Positions 8,809-17,944 of a stretch of 53,919 nt of DNA are shown piece by piece (the first letter of the stretch is position 1; each line of letters opens with the position of its first letter). The notes under the pieces were generated by a model. The model saw nothing but the letters and a program-made list of their open reading frames with translations, did not search any database and was not told the origin of the DNA. The DNA comes from Siculibacillus sp. (lineage in GTDB: Bacteria > Pseudomonadota > Alphaproteobacteria > Rhizobiales > Ancalomicrobiaceae): assembly GCA_030247555.1 (NCBI GenBank), contig JAOTSD010000024.1, positions 1-53,919 on the forward strand, read 5' to 3'. Made by a program: the position numbers and the translations under genes.

Positions 8809-9981
8809 TCAGCGGAGAACGATCCGGTCGGCATCGACGAGATGGACGGGCCGGCCGGCGACGAAGGTCGCCACCACCCGTGGCGCTCTGCCCGGACCTT
8901 CGGGATCGATCGCCACCAGGTCGGCGCGCAGACCCCGCTCCAGCCGGCCGCGGTCGGTGAGCCCCATCGCCGCCGCCGGGGCGGTGGAGACCAGCGCCCA
9001 GGCGGCCTCGAAACTCGCCGCGCCTTCGGCGACCAGCCGGAAGGGGGCGGTGGCGAGCGACGGGTAGTAGTAGTCCGAGGCGAGGATCGAGCACAGGCCG
9101 CGGCGAACCATCTCGGTGGCCGAGGGACAGCCGGTGTGACTGCCGCCGCGCAGCACGTTCGGCGCGCCGAAGACCGTCGCCTCGCCGGCCGCCACCGCCT
9201 CCGCCGCCGTCGCCTCGTCGACCGGGAATTCCGCCACCGCGACGCCGAGGTCGCGGAACCAGCGGCGCATGGTCGGCGAGGCGTCGTCGTGGGAGAGCAT
9301 GGCGATGCCGGCGACGCGCGCCGCGGCGGCGAGGCATTCGATCGAGGCGGGCACCTCGTCGCGCCGGGAATGCACGACGTCGACGAGCCGCCTGAAGTCG
9401 TCGCGATCGAGCCCCGAGCGCTCGACCATCTTGCCGATCTTCTCGGGACGCGAGCGTTGCTTCAACGTGCCTTCCATGTGGTCGTTGAAGGCGAGGCAGC
9501 CGATGCGGCCGGCTCGGATCCAGTCGAGGATCTCGGCCTCGCCGTCGAGATTGTAGGTCTCGTGGCGCAGGTGGAAGCGGGTGTCGACGGCGAGGGCATC
9601 GCCGAGCTTCTCGATCGCCGCGAGCAGACCGCGGGCGTTCTCCGCCCCGCGCAGGCCCGGTTCCCAGGAACGGGTGACCCCGTGGAAGGCGGTGGTGATG
9701 CCGTTGGCCACCAGTTGCCGGTCGGTGTCGAGAAGCGCCGTGACCAGATCGAAGGAGACACCGGGGCGCGGCATCACCTGCCGTTCGAAGGCGTCGCCAT
9801 GGATGTCGACGATGCCGGGCAGGACGAGCAGGCCGGAGGCGTCGAAGACGCGGTCGGCCGAAAGGTCCGCCTCGGCGACACGTCCCTCGGCGAGCACCAG
9901 ATCGCCGGTCTCCATCCGACCGTCGCGCAGGACATGGCCACCTGCGAGGCGCCATGCCGATCGGGGCGTCGTTTCATACAT
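8809..9981 (-). CDS. Second PhnM-family phosphonate amidohydrolase (PhnM paralogue)
   Basis: This 390-residue amidohydrolase-superfamily protein resembles PhnM, the enzyme that removes pyrophosphate from alpha-D-ribose 1-methylphosphonate 5-triphosphate. It keeps the HxDxxE metal motif (H61, D63, E66) and the family blocks SHDDAS, GAPNVLRGGSHTG and ASDYYYP. The PhnM block [12 protein letters not shown] is replaced by a different sequence around FNDHMEG, so its substrate may differ from that of the canonical PhnM at 11395-12585. The ATG at 9981 is preceded by GAGGAG. It is the last gene of the phnG-led operon, separated from the DUF1045 gene by 112 bases that contain a GCCACC/GGTGGC stem-loop (10036-10063). 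Confidence 0.85.
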   Translation of the reverse strand: MYETTPRSAWRLAGGHVLRDGRMETGDLVLAEGRVAEADLSADRVFDASGLLVLPGIVDIHGDAFERQVMPRPGVSFDLVTALLDTDRQLVANGITTAFHGVTRSWEPGLRGAENARGLLAAIEKLGDALAVDTRFHLRHETYNLDGEAEILDWIRAGRIGCLAFNDHMEGTLKQRSRPEKIGKMVERSGLDRDDFRRLVDVVHSRRDEVPASIECLAAAARVAGIAMLSHDDASPTMRRWFRDLGVAVAEFPVDEATAAEAVAAGEATVFGAPNVLRGGSHTGCPSATEMVRRGLCSILASDYYYPSLATAPFRLVAEGAASFEAAWALVSTAPAAAMGLTDRGRLERGLRADLVAIDPEGPGRAPRVVATFVAGRPVHLVDADRIVLR

Positions 9982-10093
9982 CGCGAATCTCCTCGATCGG
10001 GGCGGAGGCGGCACCGCCGGACGACGAACGGTGTGGCCACCTCCGGGCTTCCGGGGCGGTGGCACGGCGGCGGACCGACGTCCGACGACTCTC

Positions 10094-10786
10094 TCAGGTG
10101 GCGAAAGGAAAGCGTTCGAGCACCCGGAAGGGGGCATCGCGACGCTCCTGGTGGAAGACGCAGATCGCATCGACCGCGAGCGGACGGGCGACGTCGTCGA
10201 GGAAGGCCGCGAGGCCGGCGCGGATCGGTTCACGTCGCTCCGCCGGCAGCGGTCCGGTCAGAGTCATGTGGAAGCGGAAATCCTCGAACACCCAAGGGTA
10301 ACCCCAGCGATCGACCGAGGCGACGTGCCCCGGATCGCTGAGCGAGGCGACGCGGCGTTCGCGCTCGGCCGGCGTCAGCGGTGCGCGGAAGGGTTCGAAG
10401 GCGACGACGCAGTCGGCGGCGAGGCCGTCGAGATCGGCGTGCGCCGTGTCGGGGGTGAGCGCCACGAACGACTTCAGTACCTTGACCGAGAGGTCGGGGA
10501 CGGAGAAACCGTGTCGCGCGGCGGCGAAGCCGGCGGCGGCGTCGAGCAGGAGAGACTCCCGGCACCCCTCCGCCAACTCGAACGGCGCCTTCAGGGTGCC
10601 ATGGAAGCCGTAGCGCCGCGGTTCCGCCGTCACCTCGGCCCAGTCGTCGACGTCGCAGGGCGCGAAATCGGGAAAGCCGAGGGATTCGCCGGTCACCGCG
10701 TCGCGACCGATGACCCGCGAGGCGGCGCGCCACAGCGGCGTTTCGGATCCGGGGGCGAGGTAGATCGCGTAACGGGGGGGCGCCAT
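10094..10786 (-). CDS. DUF1045 family protein, 2H phosphoesterase type, phosphonate operon
   Basis: This 230-residue protein carries the two HxTL motifs of the 2H phosphoesterase superfamily, HGTL at 62-65 and HMTL at 173-176, one in each half of a pseudo-symmetric fold. That superfamily hydrolyses or forms cyclic phosphodiesters. The family is known as a conserved but unassigned member of alphaproteobacterial C-P lyase operons. It starts nine bases after the phnN stop. I see no phnP, so I infer that it could open the 1,2-cyclic phosphate of 5-phosphoribosyl 1,2-cyclic phosphate, the PhnJ product, before PhnN acts. The function is inferred, not shown by sequence. Confidence 0.85.
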   Translation of the reverse strand: MAPPRYAIYLAPGSETPLWRAASRVIGRDAVTGESLGFPDFAPCDVDDWAEVTAEPRRYGFHGTLKAPFELAEGCRESLLLDAAAGFAAARHGFSVPDLSVKVLKSFVALTPDTAHADLDGLAADCVVAFEPFRAPLTPAERERRVASLSDPGHVASVDRWGYPWVFEDFRFHMTLTGPLPAERREPIRAGLAAFLDDVARPLAVDAICVFHQERRDAPFRVLERFPFAT

Positions 10787-10795
10787 GTCGGTTCC

Positions 10796-11395
10796 TCAGG
10801 CGGCGGCGATCGCGGCGAGGAAGGCCGAGATCGCGGTGTCGAGTTCGCCGCCGTTGTCGATCGTCGCGTCGGCGGCCGGACGATCACCGGGTTCGAAGCG
10901 CCGGGCGAGGCGCTCGGGGCCGGCCCCGTCGCTCGACCGCGCCCGCTCGGCGATGCGGCGGGCGAGGACATCGGCGGGCGCGGTCACCTCGACCACCGTC
11001 ACGTCCGGCCAGCGCCGACGCGCCTCGCCGATGACGGTGCGCGAGACGTTGACCACCACCGTGCGCCCCTCCGCCAGATCGGAGACGATCGAGGAGGGAA
11101 TACCATAGAGGTGACCGTGCGCCTCCCAGGAGAGTGCGAATCCCCCGCGCGCGGCGACGGCGCGGAAGCCGGCCTCGTCGGCGACGACGTTGTCCTCCGC
11201 CTCGCTCGCCGGACGCGTCACCACCCGGCGGGGAAAGACGAAGCGCGGGTCGGCGGCGAGGGTCATCCGAGCCGCGTCGATCAACGTGTCCTTGCCGGCA
11301 CCCGAGGGGCCGACCACCAGGACGAGCCGCCCGGGCAGCACCTCGGTGGTCGGTGCGTCGGTCTCGTGCGGGCGAGTGACGGTCTCGACCTCCAT
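10796..11395 (-). CDS. phnN: Ribose 1,5-bisphosphate phosphokinase PhnN
   Basis: This 199-residue P-loop kinase has GPSGAGKDT at residues 29-37, as in PhnN and guanylate-kinase-like folds, followed by RRVVTRP and WEAHGHLYG segments typical of PhnN. It phosphorylates ribose 1,5-bisphosphate to PRPP, returning the ribose carrier of the C-P lyase pathway to metabolism. The ATG at 11395 shares its first base with the last base of the phnM stop (TGATG), implying translational coupling. The N-terminus is about 20 residues longer than the core fold needs; no internal ATG precedes the P-loop, so the start is probably right. Confidence 0.92.
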   Translation of the reverse strand: MEVETVTRPHETDAPTTEVLPGRLVLVVGPSGAGKDTLIDAARMTLAADPRFVFPRRVVTRPASEAEDNVVADEAGFRAVAARGGFALSWEAHGHLYGIPSSIVSDLAEGRTVVVNVSRTVIGEARRRWPDVTVVEVTAPADVLARRIAERARSSDGAGPERLARRFEPGDRPAADATIDNGGELDTAISAFLAAIAAA

Positions 11396-12585
11396 CACGA
11401 CACCCGCCGGCCGAGGCGGAACACCTCGCGCACCACCGGGTGGCCATCGACGAGGCGGATACGGACGAGGTCGCCGCGCTTCTCGACCGCGATCTCGCCG
11501 CGGTCGGTGAAGCCGGTGGCATCGGCCGGGTTCTTGGTGACGGTGCGAATGGCGCCGGGGAGACCGCCGATCGCCGCGACGTCGGCGATGCCGAAGGCGC
11601 CTTCGATCAGACTGACCGGTACGTAGTCGGAGGACAGGATGTCGAGCACACCGGTCTCGGCCAGTTCGCGCGCCGAGACGTTGCCGGAATGCGAGCCGCC
11701 GCGCACCACGTTGGGCGCCCCCATCAGCACCGAGAGACCGGCCGCATGGGAAGCCCGCGCCGCTTCGACCGTGGTCGGGAACTCGGCGACGGCGACGCGA
11801 TCGGCGACCGATTCGGCGACGTGTTCGACGGTGGTGTCGTCGTGGCTCGCCAACGCCACGCCGCGGGCATGGCCGATCTCGACCAAGGCGCGGCGATGAG
11901 CGACGGCGTTGCGATCGTGGAGGTCCTTGCGAGCGGCGAAGAATGCGTCGAGTTCGGCCTCGTTCGTGCCCTTCTTCTTGCCGCGATAGTATTCGCGCAG
12001 CTTGCTCTCGTCGCGGAACTGGCGCTGGCCGGGCGTATGATCCATCAAAGACATCAGCCGCACGTCGAAGCGCCCGAGGTATTCGCGCGCCTGATCGAGC
12101 ACGTCGTCGGAACAGATCTCGCACCTGAGGTGGGTGTGGTGGTCGACCCGCAGGAGTCCGGTCATCCGGGCCCGCTCGATGGCGTCGCCGAGGGCGAAGA
12201 GCCGGGCCCCGAGCGAGACGCTGTCGCCGTCGGACCCGGCGCGCAGGCTGTCGAAGACGGTGGTGATGCCGGCCGAGGCGATCTGCGCGTCATAGGCGAA
12301 GACCGCCGAGAATGGTTCCCAGAACACCTTGGGGCGCGGCGAATAGTGCGGCTCGAGGTGGTCGGTGTGGAGTTCGACGAGACCGGGGACGAGAAGATCG
12401 TCGCCCCAGTCCTCGGCGCGCTCGAGGATCCGGTCCTCCTCGACCGCGACGATCATGCCGTTCTCGATCACCACGGTGCCGGGAACGACCCGCTCGGCGA
12501 GCACGATCGATCGCGAGGCGACGGTGAGGGATCCGACCGGTTCCGGCGGGATCGCGAGCGAGGGCGCGGGGTCGAGGATGGTCAT
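11395..12585 (-). CDS. phnM: Alpha-D-ribose 1-methylphosphonate 5-triphosphate diphosphatase PhnM
   Basis: This 396-residue amidohydrolase has a clear full-length match in pattern to E. coli PhnM. The metal-binding [10 protein letters not shown] falls at 71-80, and [40 protein letters not shown] and DILSSDY follow in order. It releases pyrophosphate from the ribose-triphosphate phosphonate made by PhnGHIL, giving the substrate for PhnJ. The start overlaps the acyltransferase stop (ATGA) and the stop overlaps phnN (TGATG). The N-terminus has about 20 residues more than the E. coli enzyme. Confidence 0.95.
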   Translation of the reverse strand: MTILDPAPSLAIPPEPVGSLTVASRSIVLAERVVPGTVVIENGMIVAVEEDRILERAEDWGDDLLVPGLVELHTDHLEPHYSPRPKVFWEPFSAVFAYDAQIASAGITTVFDSLRAGSDGDSVSLGARLFALGDAIERARMTGLLRVDHHTHLRCEICSDDVLDQAREYLGRFDVRLMSLMDHTPGQRQFRDESKLREYYRGKKKGTNEAELDAFFAARKDLHDRNAVAHRRALVEIGHARGVALASHDDTTVEHVAESVADRVAVAEFPTTVEAARASHAAGLSVLMGAPNVVRGGSHSGNVSARELAETGVLDILSSDYVPVSLIEGAFGIADVAAIGGLPGAIRTVTKNPADATGFTDRGEIAVEKRGDLVRIRLVDGHPVVREVFRLGRRVS

Positions 12586-13217
12586 GGCGTCTCGTGCTTT
12601 GCGAGGAAGGCTTCGACGGAGAGATCGCGGAGATCGGATACCGCCCGTTCGAGACGGTCGTGTGACCAGTCCCACCAGGCGAGGCGGACGAGGCGATCGG
12701 CGACGTCCTTCGGGAAGCGCCGGCGGATCGGCTTGGCCGGCACACCGCCGACGATGGTGTAGGGCTCGACGTCCCTGGCGACGACCGCTCCGGCGGCGAT
12801 CACCGCGCCGTCGCCGACGGTGACGCCGGCGAGCACCGTGGCGCCGTGGCCGATCCACACGTCGTTGCCGATGGTGGTGCGAGCGCCGCGCCTGCGCTCG
12901 AAGAAGGCGGCGTCGCGGGTCGCGCCGGGCCAGTAGTACTCGGGCGTGTAGGTGAGCCGGTGCTGCGTCGGCCGCTCCATCGGGTGGTTCGGCGGGCCGA
13001 TGCGACAGGAGGAGGCGATGGCGCAGAAGCGGCCGATGTCGCAGTCGGCGGCGGCGGTGCCCTCCATCAGATAGGAATAGTCGCCGATGGTGGCATATTC
13101 GATGCGGACGTTCTCGGCGAGCTCGAGCCAGCGGCCGAGCGTCACCTCGCGCAGGCGGACCGTCTCGGCGATCCGTCCCGCTTCGGGAATCTTGGGCGTG
13201 ATGACCGGCGCGTTCAT
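12582..13217 (-). CDS. Left-handed beta-helix acyltransferase of phosphonate operon (phn hexapeptide family)
   Basis: This 211-residue protein has hexapeptide-repeat (left-handed beta-helix) sequence: [19 protein letters not shown], then [32 protein letters not shown]. The C-terminal [12 protein letters not shown] and PNHP blocks are typical of xenobiotic/CatB-like acetyltransferases. A recognised subfamily sits in phosphonate operons, and this one lies between phnL and phnM with four-base overlaps on both sides. It probably acetylates an amino-phosphonate or a toxic intermediate, a role played in E. coli by the unrelated PhnO. The acceptor is inferred. Confidence 0.88.
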   Translation of the reverse strand: MNAPVITPKIPEAGRIAETVRLREVTLGRWLELAENVRIEYATIGDYSYLMEGTAAADCDIGRFCAIASSCRIGPPNHPMERPTQHRLTYTPEYYWPGATRDAAFFERRRGARTTIGNDVWIGHGATVLAGVTVGDGAVIAAGAVVARDVEPYTIVGGVPAKPIRRRFPKDVADRLVRLAWWDWSHDRLERAVSDLRDLSVEAFLAKHETP

Positions 13218-13930
13218 GCCGCGTCCCTCCTTGTGGCGAATCCGGTGACGTCGACGATGCGGGTGGCGACCCGGTCGCGGACGTCGATGTCGTGGAAGAT
13301 GCCGAGCAAAGCCGTGCCGGCCGCCTTCTTGGCCTCGATCAGATCGACGACGGCGGCGCGGTTGGCGGCGTCGAGCGAGGCGGTCGGCTCGTCGAGGAGC
13401 AACAGGCGGACCTCGGCGATCATCCCGCGGGCGATGTTCACCCGCTGTTGCTCGCCACCGGAGAAGGTCGCCGGCGGCAGCGACCACAGGCGCTCCGGCA
13501 CGTTGAGACGGCTCAGCAGACCTTCGGCGCGGCGCTTCGCCTCCGCCGGATCCAGCCCCTGGGCCAACGCCGGCTCCATCACCACGTCGAGCGTGGCGAC
13601 GCGAGGGACGACGCGCAGGAACTGGCTGACGTAGCCCATGGTCGAGCGCCTGAGCGCCAGCACCTCGCGCGGCGCGGCCGTGGCGACGTCGGTGACGCCC
13701 GACACGCCGTCGACGGCGATGCGGCCGCGGTCGACGCCGTAGTTGCCCCAGACCATCTTGAGGATCGACGACTTGCCCGCTCCCGACGGCCCGCCGAGGA
13801 CGACGCATTCGCCGGCATGAACCTCGAAGGCGACGTGCTCGACGACGGGGATGGAGAGCCCGCCGCGCAGGTGCATGGTGAAGCTCTTGGCGACCTCTTC
13901 CACCCGGAGGATCGGATCGATGCGGTTCAT
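13214..13930 (-). CDS. phnL: C-P lyase ABC ATPase-like subunit PhnL
   Basis: This 238-residue ABC-type ATPase has Walker [10 protein letters not shown] (46-54), signature FSGGEQQR, Walker [13 protein letters not shown] and a switch histidine in GIFHDIDVR. PhnL has no membrane partner; with PhnG, PhnH and PhnI it is needed for making the ribose-triphosphate phosphonate, and it binds on top of PhnK in the C-P lyase complex. The internal [14 protein letters not shown] segment is PhnL-typical. The stop overlaps the acyltransferase start; phnK ends eight bases upstream. Confidence 0.94.
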   Translation of the reverse strand: MNRIDPILRVEEVAKSFTMHLRGGLSIPVVEHVAFEVHAGECVVLGGPSGAGKSSILKMVWGNYGVDRGRIAVDGVSGVTDVATAAPREVLALRRSTMGYVSQFLRVVPRVATLDVVMEPALAQGLDPAEAKRRAEGLLSRLNVPERLWSLPPATFSGGEQQRVNIARGMIAEVRLLLLDEPTASLDAANRAAVVDLIEAKKAAGTALLGIFHDIDVRDRVATRIVDVTGFATRRDAA

Positions 13931-13938
13931 GGCCGGCC

Positions 13939-14712
13939 TCACGGTTGCAGGATCGAGGAGACGAGGAGCTGGGTGTAGGCCTCGCGCGGGTCGTCGAGGA
14001 CCCGGTCGGTGAGCCCGGCCTCGATCACCCGGCCGCGACGCATCACCATGATCCGGTCGGAGAGGAGGCGAGCGACGGCGAGGTCGTGGGTGACGACGAT
14101 CACCGCGAGGCCCATGTCGGCGACGAGGCGACGCAGAAGATCGAGGAGGCGCGCCTGCACCGAGACGTCGAGCCCGCCGGTCGGCTCGTCCATGAAGACG
14201 AGGCGCGGCGCGGTGACGAGGTTGCGGGCGATCTGGAGGCGCTGGCGCATGCCGCCGGAATAGGCCGTCGGCTTCTCGTCGATCCGCCCCACCTCGATCT
14301 CGACCCGCTCCAACCAATCCTCGGCCTTGGCGCGGATGTCGCCGTAATGCCGCGCGCCGACCGCCATCAGCCGCTCGCCGACGTTGCCGCCGGCCGAGAC
14401 GCCCATCCTGAGCCCCTTGGCGGCGTCCTGATGGACGAAGCCCCAGTCGGTGCGGAAGAGGAAGCGCCGCTCGGCCTCCGAGAGCGACACGAGATCGCGG
14501 ATCGCGCCGTCGCGCATGCGGTAGGCGACCGAGCCGGACGTCGGCGCGAGCTGGCCGGAGAGCAACGACAGGAGCGTCGACTTGCCGGAGCCGGATTCGC
14601 CGACGATCGCCAGCACTTCGCCCTCGTGGATGTCGAAGGCGACGTCGCGGCAGCCGAGCCGATCACCGTACCACTTGGTGAGGCCCCGGGCCTCGAGCAG
14701 GGGAGCGGTCAC
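13939..14712 (-). CDS. phnK: C-P lyase ABC ATPase-like subunit PhnK
   Basis: This 257-residue ABC ATPase has Walker A GESGSGKS (38-45), signature YSGGMRQR, Walker [15 protein letters not shown] and switch VVTHDLAVA. The long insertion [20 protein letters not shown] after the Walker A region is characteristic of PhnK. It binds the PhnGHIJ core and gates it in an ATP-dependent way. The start is GTG at 14712, inside the phnJ stop (GTGA overlap). No earlier start is possible without running into PhnJ, and the family N-terminus fits. Confidence 0.94.
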   Translation of the reverse strand: MTAPLLEARGLTKWYGDRLGCRDVAFDIHEGEVLAIVGESGSGKSTLLSLLSGQLAPTSGSVAYRMRDGAIRDLVSLSEAERRFLFRTDWGFVHQDAAKGLRMGVSAGGNVGERLMAVGARHYGDIRAKAEDWLERVEIEVGRIDEKPTAYSGGMRQRLQIARNLVTAPRLVFMDEPTGGLDVSVQARLLDLLRRLVADMGLAVIVVTHDLAVARLLSDRIMVMRRGRVIEAGLTDRVLDDPREAYTQLLVSSILQP

Positions 14713-15605
14713 GAGCGGGCCTCCTCGGGGATGTCGCCGAGGAGCGCGCCGCGATGGCCCTCTTGCCGGCGGGTTTCGCAATGGTCGGTGTCGGAGCAGA
14801 CGAACATCCGCCCGCCGCGATCGTCGATCACCACCTCGTCGAGATAGGCGTCCGTCGCCCCGCACAGCGCGCAGGGCGCTTCGAACCTGGTGCGCTCGAA
14901 GGGATGATCCTCGAAGTCGAGGCTCGCGACCCGGGTGAAGGGTGGCAGCGCGTAGATCCGCTTCTCTCGCCCCGCCCCGAAGAGCTGGAGCGCCGGGCTC
15001 ATGTGCATCTTCGGATTGTCGAACTTGGGGATCGGCGAAGGATCCATGACGTAGCGGCCCTCGACCTTGACCGGATAGGCGTAGGTCTTGGCGATGTGGC
15101 CGTGGGTGGCGATGTCCTCGTAGAGCTTGACGTGCATGAGGCCGTAGTCGGCGAGGGCGTGCATCACCCGCGTCTCGGTCTCGCGCGGCTCGAGGAAGCG
15201 CAGAGGTTCCGGGATCGGCACCTGATAGACCAGCGTCTGTCCGGCCACGAGCGGCTTCTCGGGGATGCGGTGACGGGTCTGGACCACCGTCGCCTCGCTG
15301 GTGCGGGTGGTCACGGCGACGCCGGCGGTCTTCTGGAAGAAGGCGCGGATCGAGACGGCATTGGTGGTGTCGTCGGCACCCTGATCGATGACCTTGAGCA
15401 CGTCGGCGGGTCCGAGGATCGCCGCCGTCACCTGGATGCCGCCGGTACCCCAACCGTAGGGCATGGGCATGTCGCGCGCCGCGAAGGGCACCTGATGGCC
15501 GGGGATCGCCACCGCCTTGAGGATGGCGCGGCGGATCATCCGCTTGGTCTGCTCGTCGAGATAGGCGAAGGCATAGCCCTCCGCCGGCTTGATCGGCGCG
15601 GTCAT
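14709..15605 (-). CDS. phnJ: Carbon-phosphorus lyase catalytic subunit PhnJ (radical SAM)
   Basis: This 298-residue protein has the unusual PhnJ cysteine pattern CX2CX21CX5C: C245, C248 and C270 as iron-sulphur ligands and C276 as the expected thiyl-radical cysteine. It cleaves the C-P bond of ribose 1-phosphonate 5-phosphate, yielding an alkane and 5-phosphoribosyl 1,2-cyclic phosphate. Blocks such as GYAFAYLDEQTKRMIRR, PMPYGWGTGGIQ and YEDIATHGHIAKTYAYPV are diagnostic. Four-base overlaps with phnI and phnK fit stoichiometric expression of the complex. All four key cysteines are present, so the enzyme should be functional. Confidence 0.97.
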   Translation of the reverse strand: MTAPIKPAEGYAFAYLDEQTKRMIRRAILKAVAIPGHQVPFAARDMPMPYGWGTGGIQVTAAILGPADVLKVIDQGADDTTNAVSIRAFFQKTAGVAVTTRTSEATVVQTRHRIPEKPLVAGQTLVYQVPIPEPLRFLEPRETETRVMHALADYGLMHVKLYEDIATHGHIAKTYAYPVKVEGRYVMDPSPIPKFDNPKMHMSPALQLFGAGREKRIYALPPFTRVASLDFEDHPFERTRFEAPCALCGATDAYLDEVVIDDRGGRMFVCSDTDHCETRRQEGHRGALLGDIPEEARS

Positions 15606-16735
15606 TGAGCGGCCTCCTCGTAGACGTCGTCGCTCTGCGCATCGCGCGCGGCGCGGGCGGCCGTGTGTTCGCGTCGCAACTGGCGCACCAGGGCCAGCTC
15701 GGCCTGGAAGTCGACGTAGTGCGGCAGCTTCAGGTGCTCGACGAAGCCGGTCGCCTGGACGTTGTCGGCGTGGGAGAGGACGAATTCCTGGTCCTGCGCC
15801 GGATGGGTGGCCTCGCCGCCGAGCTCCTCGGTCCTCAGCGCCCGGTCGACCAGCGCCATCGCCATCACCTTGCGCTCGACCTGGCCGAAGGCGAGGCCGT
15901 AGCCGCGGGTGAAGGTCGGCTCGATCTCGGCCGATCCGGCGAACTGGTTGATCATCTGGCATTCGGAGAGCGCCACCGACCCGAGCGGCACGACGAAGCC
16001 CAATTCCGGTACCTCGAACTCGACCTCGACCTCACCGATGCGGATTTCGCCGGCGAAGGGATGGGTCGATCCGTAACCGCGCTGGGTCGAATAGCCGAGC
16101 GCCAAGAGGAAGCCCTCGTCGCCGCGGGCGAGTTGCTGCAGACGCAGGTCGCGCGCCGCCGGCACCCGCAGCGGAGCCCGAGTGAGGTCGCCCGGCTCGG
16201 CGCCGTCTGCGGCCGCCGGCTCCGCCTCGATCAGCCCCTCGTCGCCCAGCAGGTCGGTGACCCGCGGCATGGCGGAGGCCGCCGCCGGCCCGGGTTCGCG
16301 CTCGCGCTCGGGCAGCGGGGTCTCACTGTCGGCCATCAGCGCGAAGTCGATCAGGCGATGGGTGTAGTCGAAGGTGGGGCCGAGAATCTGTCCGCCCGGC
16401 AGGTCCTTGTAGGTCGCCGAGATGCGCCGGTCCACGCTCATGGCGGCGGTGTCGAGGGGGGTCGAGCAACCGAAGCGCGGCAGGGTGGTGCGATAAGCGC
16501 GCACCAGGAAGGCCGCCTCGATCAGGTCGCCGCGGGCCTGCTTGATGGCCAGCGCGGCGAGGTCGCGGTCGTAGAGCGAACCCTCGTTCATCACTCGGTC
16601 GACCGCCAACGTCAATTGCTCGCGGATCTGGTCCGCCGCCACTTCGGGCACCGCCCGATCGCCGCGTCGGCGATGGGCGAGCAGCCGGTGAGCGGCCCGG
16701 ATGGCCTTCTCGCCACCCTTCACGGAGACGTACAT
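15602..16735 (-). CDS. phnI: C-P lyase core subunit PhnI (nucleosidase component)
   Basis: This 377-residue protein matches PhnI from the start (MYVSVKGGEKAI) through GYSTQRGYGSTHPFAGE and the C-terminal block LSHADNVQATGFVEHLKLPH. PhnI with PhnG, PhnH and PhnL displaces adenine from ATP with methylphosphonate to give the ribose-linked phosphonate. The segment around 155-195 (PLPEREREPGPAAASAMPRV) is Glu/Pro/Ala-rich and looks like a surface insertion. The phnH stop and the phnI start share one base (TGATG), and the stop overlaps phnJ by four bases. Confidence 0.96.
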   Translation of the reverse strand: MYVSVKGGEKAIRAAHRLLAHRRRGDRAVPEVAADQIREQLTLAVDRVMNEGSLYDRDLAALAIKQARGDLIEAAFLVRAYRTTLPRFGCSTPLDTAAMSVDRRISATYKDLPGGQILGPTFDYTHRLIDFALMADSETPLPEREREPGPAAASAMPRVTDLLGDEGLIEAEPAAADGAEPGDLTRAPLRVPAARDLRLQQLARGDEGFLLALGYSTQRGYGSTHPFAGEIRIGEVEVEFEVPELGFVVPLGSVALSECQMINQFAGSAEIEPTFTRGYGLAFGQVERKVMAMALVDRALRTEELGGEATHPAQDQEFVLSHADNVQATGFVEHLKLPHYVDFQAELALVRQLRREHTAARAARDAQSDDVYEEAAQ

Positions 16736-17352
16736 CAGCGGATCTCCTCGATGTGGGTGGTGCGCGGCAGCCCCATGACCGAAGTCGGGCCGGCGAGGAT
16801 CAGGTCGATGCCGCGCGGGAAGAGCGCCCGATTGGCGGTGAGCCGCTCGGCGAGGTCGGCCGGCGCACCGGCGATCGTCACCTCTCGGGTGCCGTCGATG
16901 CCGGGACCGGCGAGGCGGAAGCCCCTCCCCTCGCCGAAGCCGTCGACCCGCAGGATCAACGTCGTCGAGGTCGACGGATCGACGTCGGTGCCGAGCGCGA
17001 ACTCGGCGAAGTCCGGACAGTCCGGCGACGCCGAGACCAATGCGAAGGCGGCGTGCGCCGGATCGAGGACCGCCGGGGCGCCGGTGTGGAACGCCAGCCA
17101 GGCTTCGATCTCGGGAGTGAGCAACGCCGCGTCGCGCCACACCGTCGTCTCGAAGTCGGCGAGGGTGGCGATCACCGCCGCGGCGACCGGCGAGAGCGGC
17201 GCCGGGGCGGTGGCGATGCCATCGACGGCGCGCTCGCCGCCGGGTTCGGCCAGAGCTTCGAGCACGGCGCGGAAGGTCGCCTGCGACTGGAACACCGGAT
17301 CGTGGAAACCGGGGGCGATGGTGGCGGCGAAGGCCGCAGAGGTGAGAGCCAT
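16735..17352 (-). CDS. phnH: C-P lyase core subunit PhnH
   Basis: This 205-residue protein has the PhnH opening (PGFHDPVFQSQATFRAVLEAL) and the C-terminal block FPRGIDLILAGPTSVMGLPRTT. PhnH is part of the PhnG2H2I2J2 core, a small alpha/beta protein distantly related to PLP transferases but without cofactor. The start and stop codons each share a single base with the neighbouring genes, phnG upstream and phnI downstream, so the three are translationally coupled. Confidence 0.95.
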   Translation of the reverse strand: MALTSAAFAATIAPGFHDPVFQSQATFRAVLEALAEPGGERAVDGIATAPAPLSPVAAAVIATLADFETTVWRDAALLTPEIEAWLAFHTGAPAVLDPAHAAFALVSASPDCPDFAEFALGTDVDPSTSTTLILRVDGFGEGRGFRLAGPGIDGTREVTIAGAPADLAERLTANRALFPRGIDLILAGPTSVMGLPRTTHIEEIR

Positions 17353-17843
17353 CAGTCCGCTCCACGCACGAGAGTGAAGAAGTCGACGCGGGTCGCCGCG
17401 ACTTCGGCGGTGCGCCGCTTCTCGTCGCGGGCGATGCGAGCGGCGAGCGGGGCGAGGATCTCGTTTTCCAACCGGTCGCGACGCGTCCCTTCGATCCACA
17501 GAGCGTCGACGAGAGCGGCGTCGCGCGCTCGATGGCGGTCGCGGCCGAGGACGTGACCGAAGCCGGTGGCGCCGGAGGGCAGCCGGACGGCGGCGCGGCT
17601 GACCGTCGCCTCTCCGAGATTGAACGCGGCGCCGGAGCCGCCGATACGGCCACGCAGCATGACCAGACCGGTCTCGGGCGGCCGCAGGTCGACGACGCCG
17701 GCCGGCGCCAAGTCCCGAACCGCCTTCAACTCGAAAGCGGTCGCCTTCGCCGTCAGCGCCATCACGGCGCGACGGGCCGTGATGGTATCGCCGCGCCCTT
17801 CGCCGGGGCGCGGCCGCGATCCGTTGATCCCGATCGTTTCCAT
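17352..17843 (-). CDS. phnG: C-P lyase core subunit PhnG
   Basis: This 163-residue protein carries the PhnG core: ETGLVMLRGRIGGSGAAFNLGE, then GHVLGRDRHRARDAALVDAL. It is the first gene of the C-P lyase operon; GGAGGGAAC lies just before the ATG at 17843. PhnG is a core-complex subunit required with PhnH and PhnI for nucleophilic attack of phosphonate on MgATP. The promoter region carries a Pho-box-like repeat, a perfect TATAAT and an inverted repeat likely bound by PhnF. Confidence 0.94.
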   Translation of the reverse strand: METIGINGSRPRPGEGRGDTITARRAVMALTAKATAFELKAVRDLAPAGVVDLRPPETGLVMLRGRIGGSGAAFNLGEATVSRAAVRLPSGATGFGHVLGRDRHRARDAALVDALWIEGTRRDRLENEILAPLAARIARDEKRRTAEVAATRVDFFTLVRGAD

Positions 17844-17916
17844 GTTCCCTCCGCAGGATGCGATCGTCTGCCCGGGGTTCGGCTCCGGCTCGTCCGGATT
17901 CGACCCTTCACGAAAT

Positions 17917-17940
17917 GTATATAGATCTAGACGATTATAC
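17917..17940. promoter_or_regulatory. Inverted repeat between phnG and phnF, likely PhnF operator, overlapping a TATAAT
   Basis: A 24-bp imperfect palindrome reads GTATA, four bases, TCTAGA (17926-17931), four bases, TATAC; all mismatches fall in the two 4-base spacers. On the minus strand it contains TATAAT (17934-17939), a perfect -10 hexamer for phnG, so a bound GntR-family repressor would block RNA polymerase. The TCTAGA core resembles the TATAGAC-type sites described for mycobacterial PhnF. It is the most AT-rich patch in the surrounding region. Confidence 0.65.
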
Positions 17941-17944
17941 TTTT

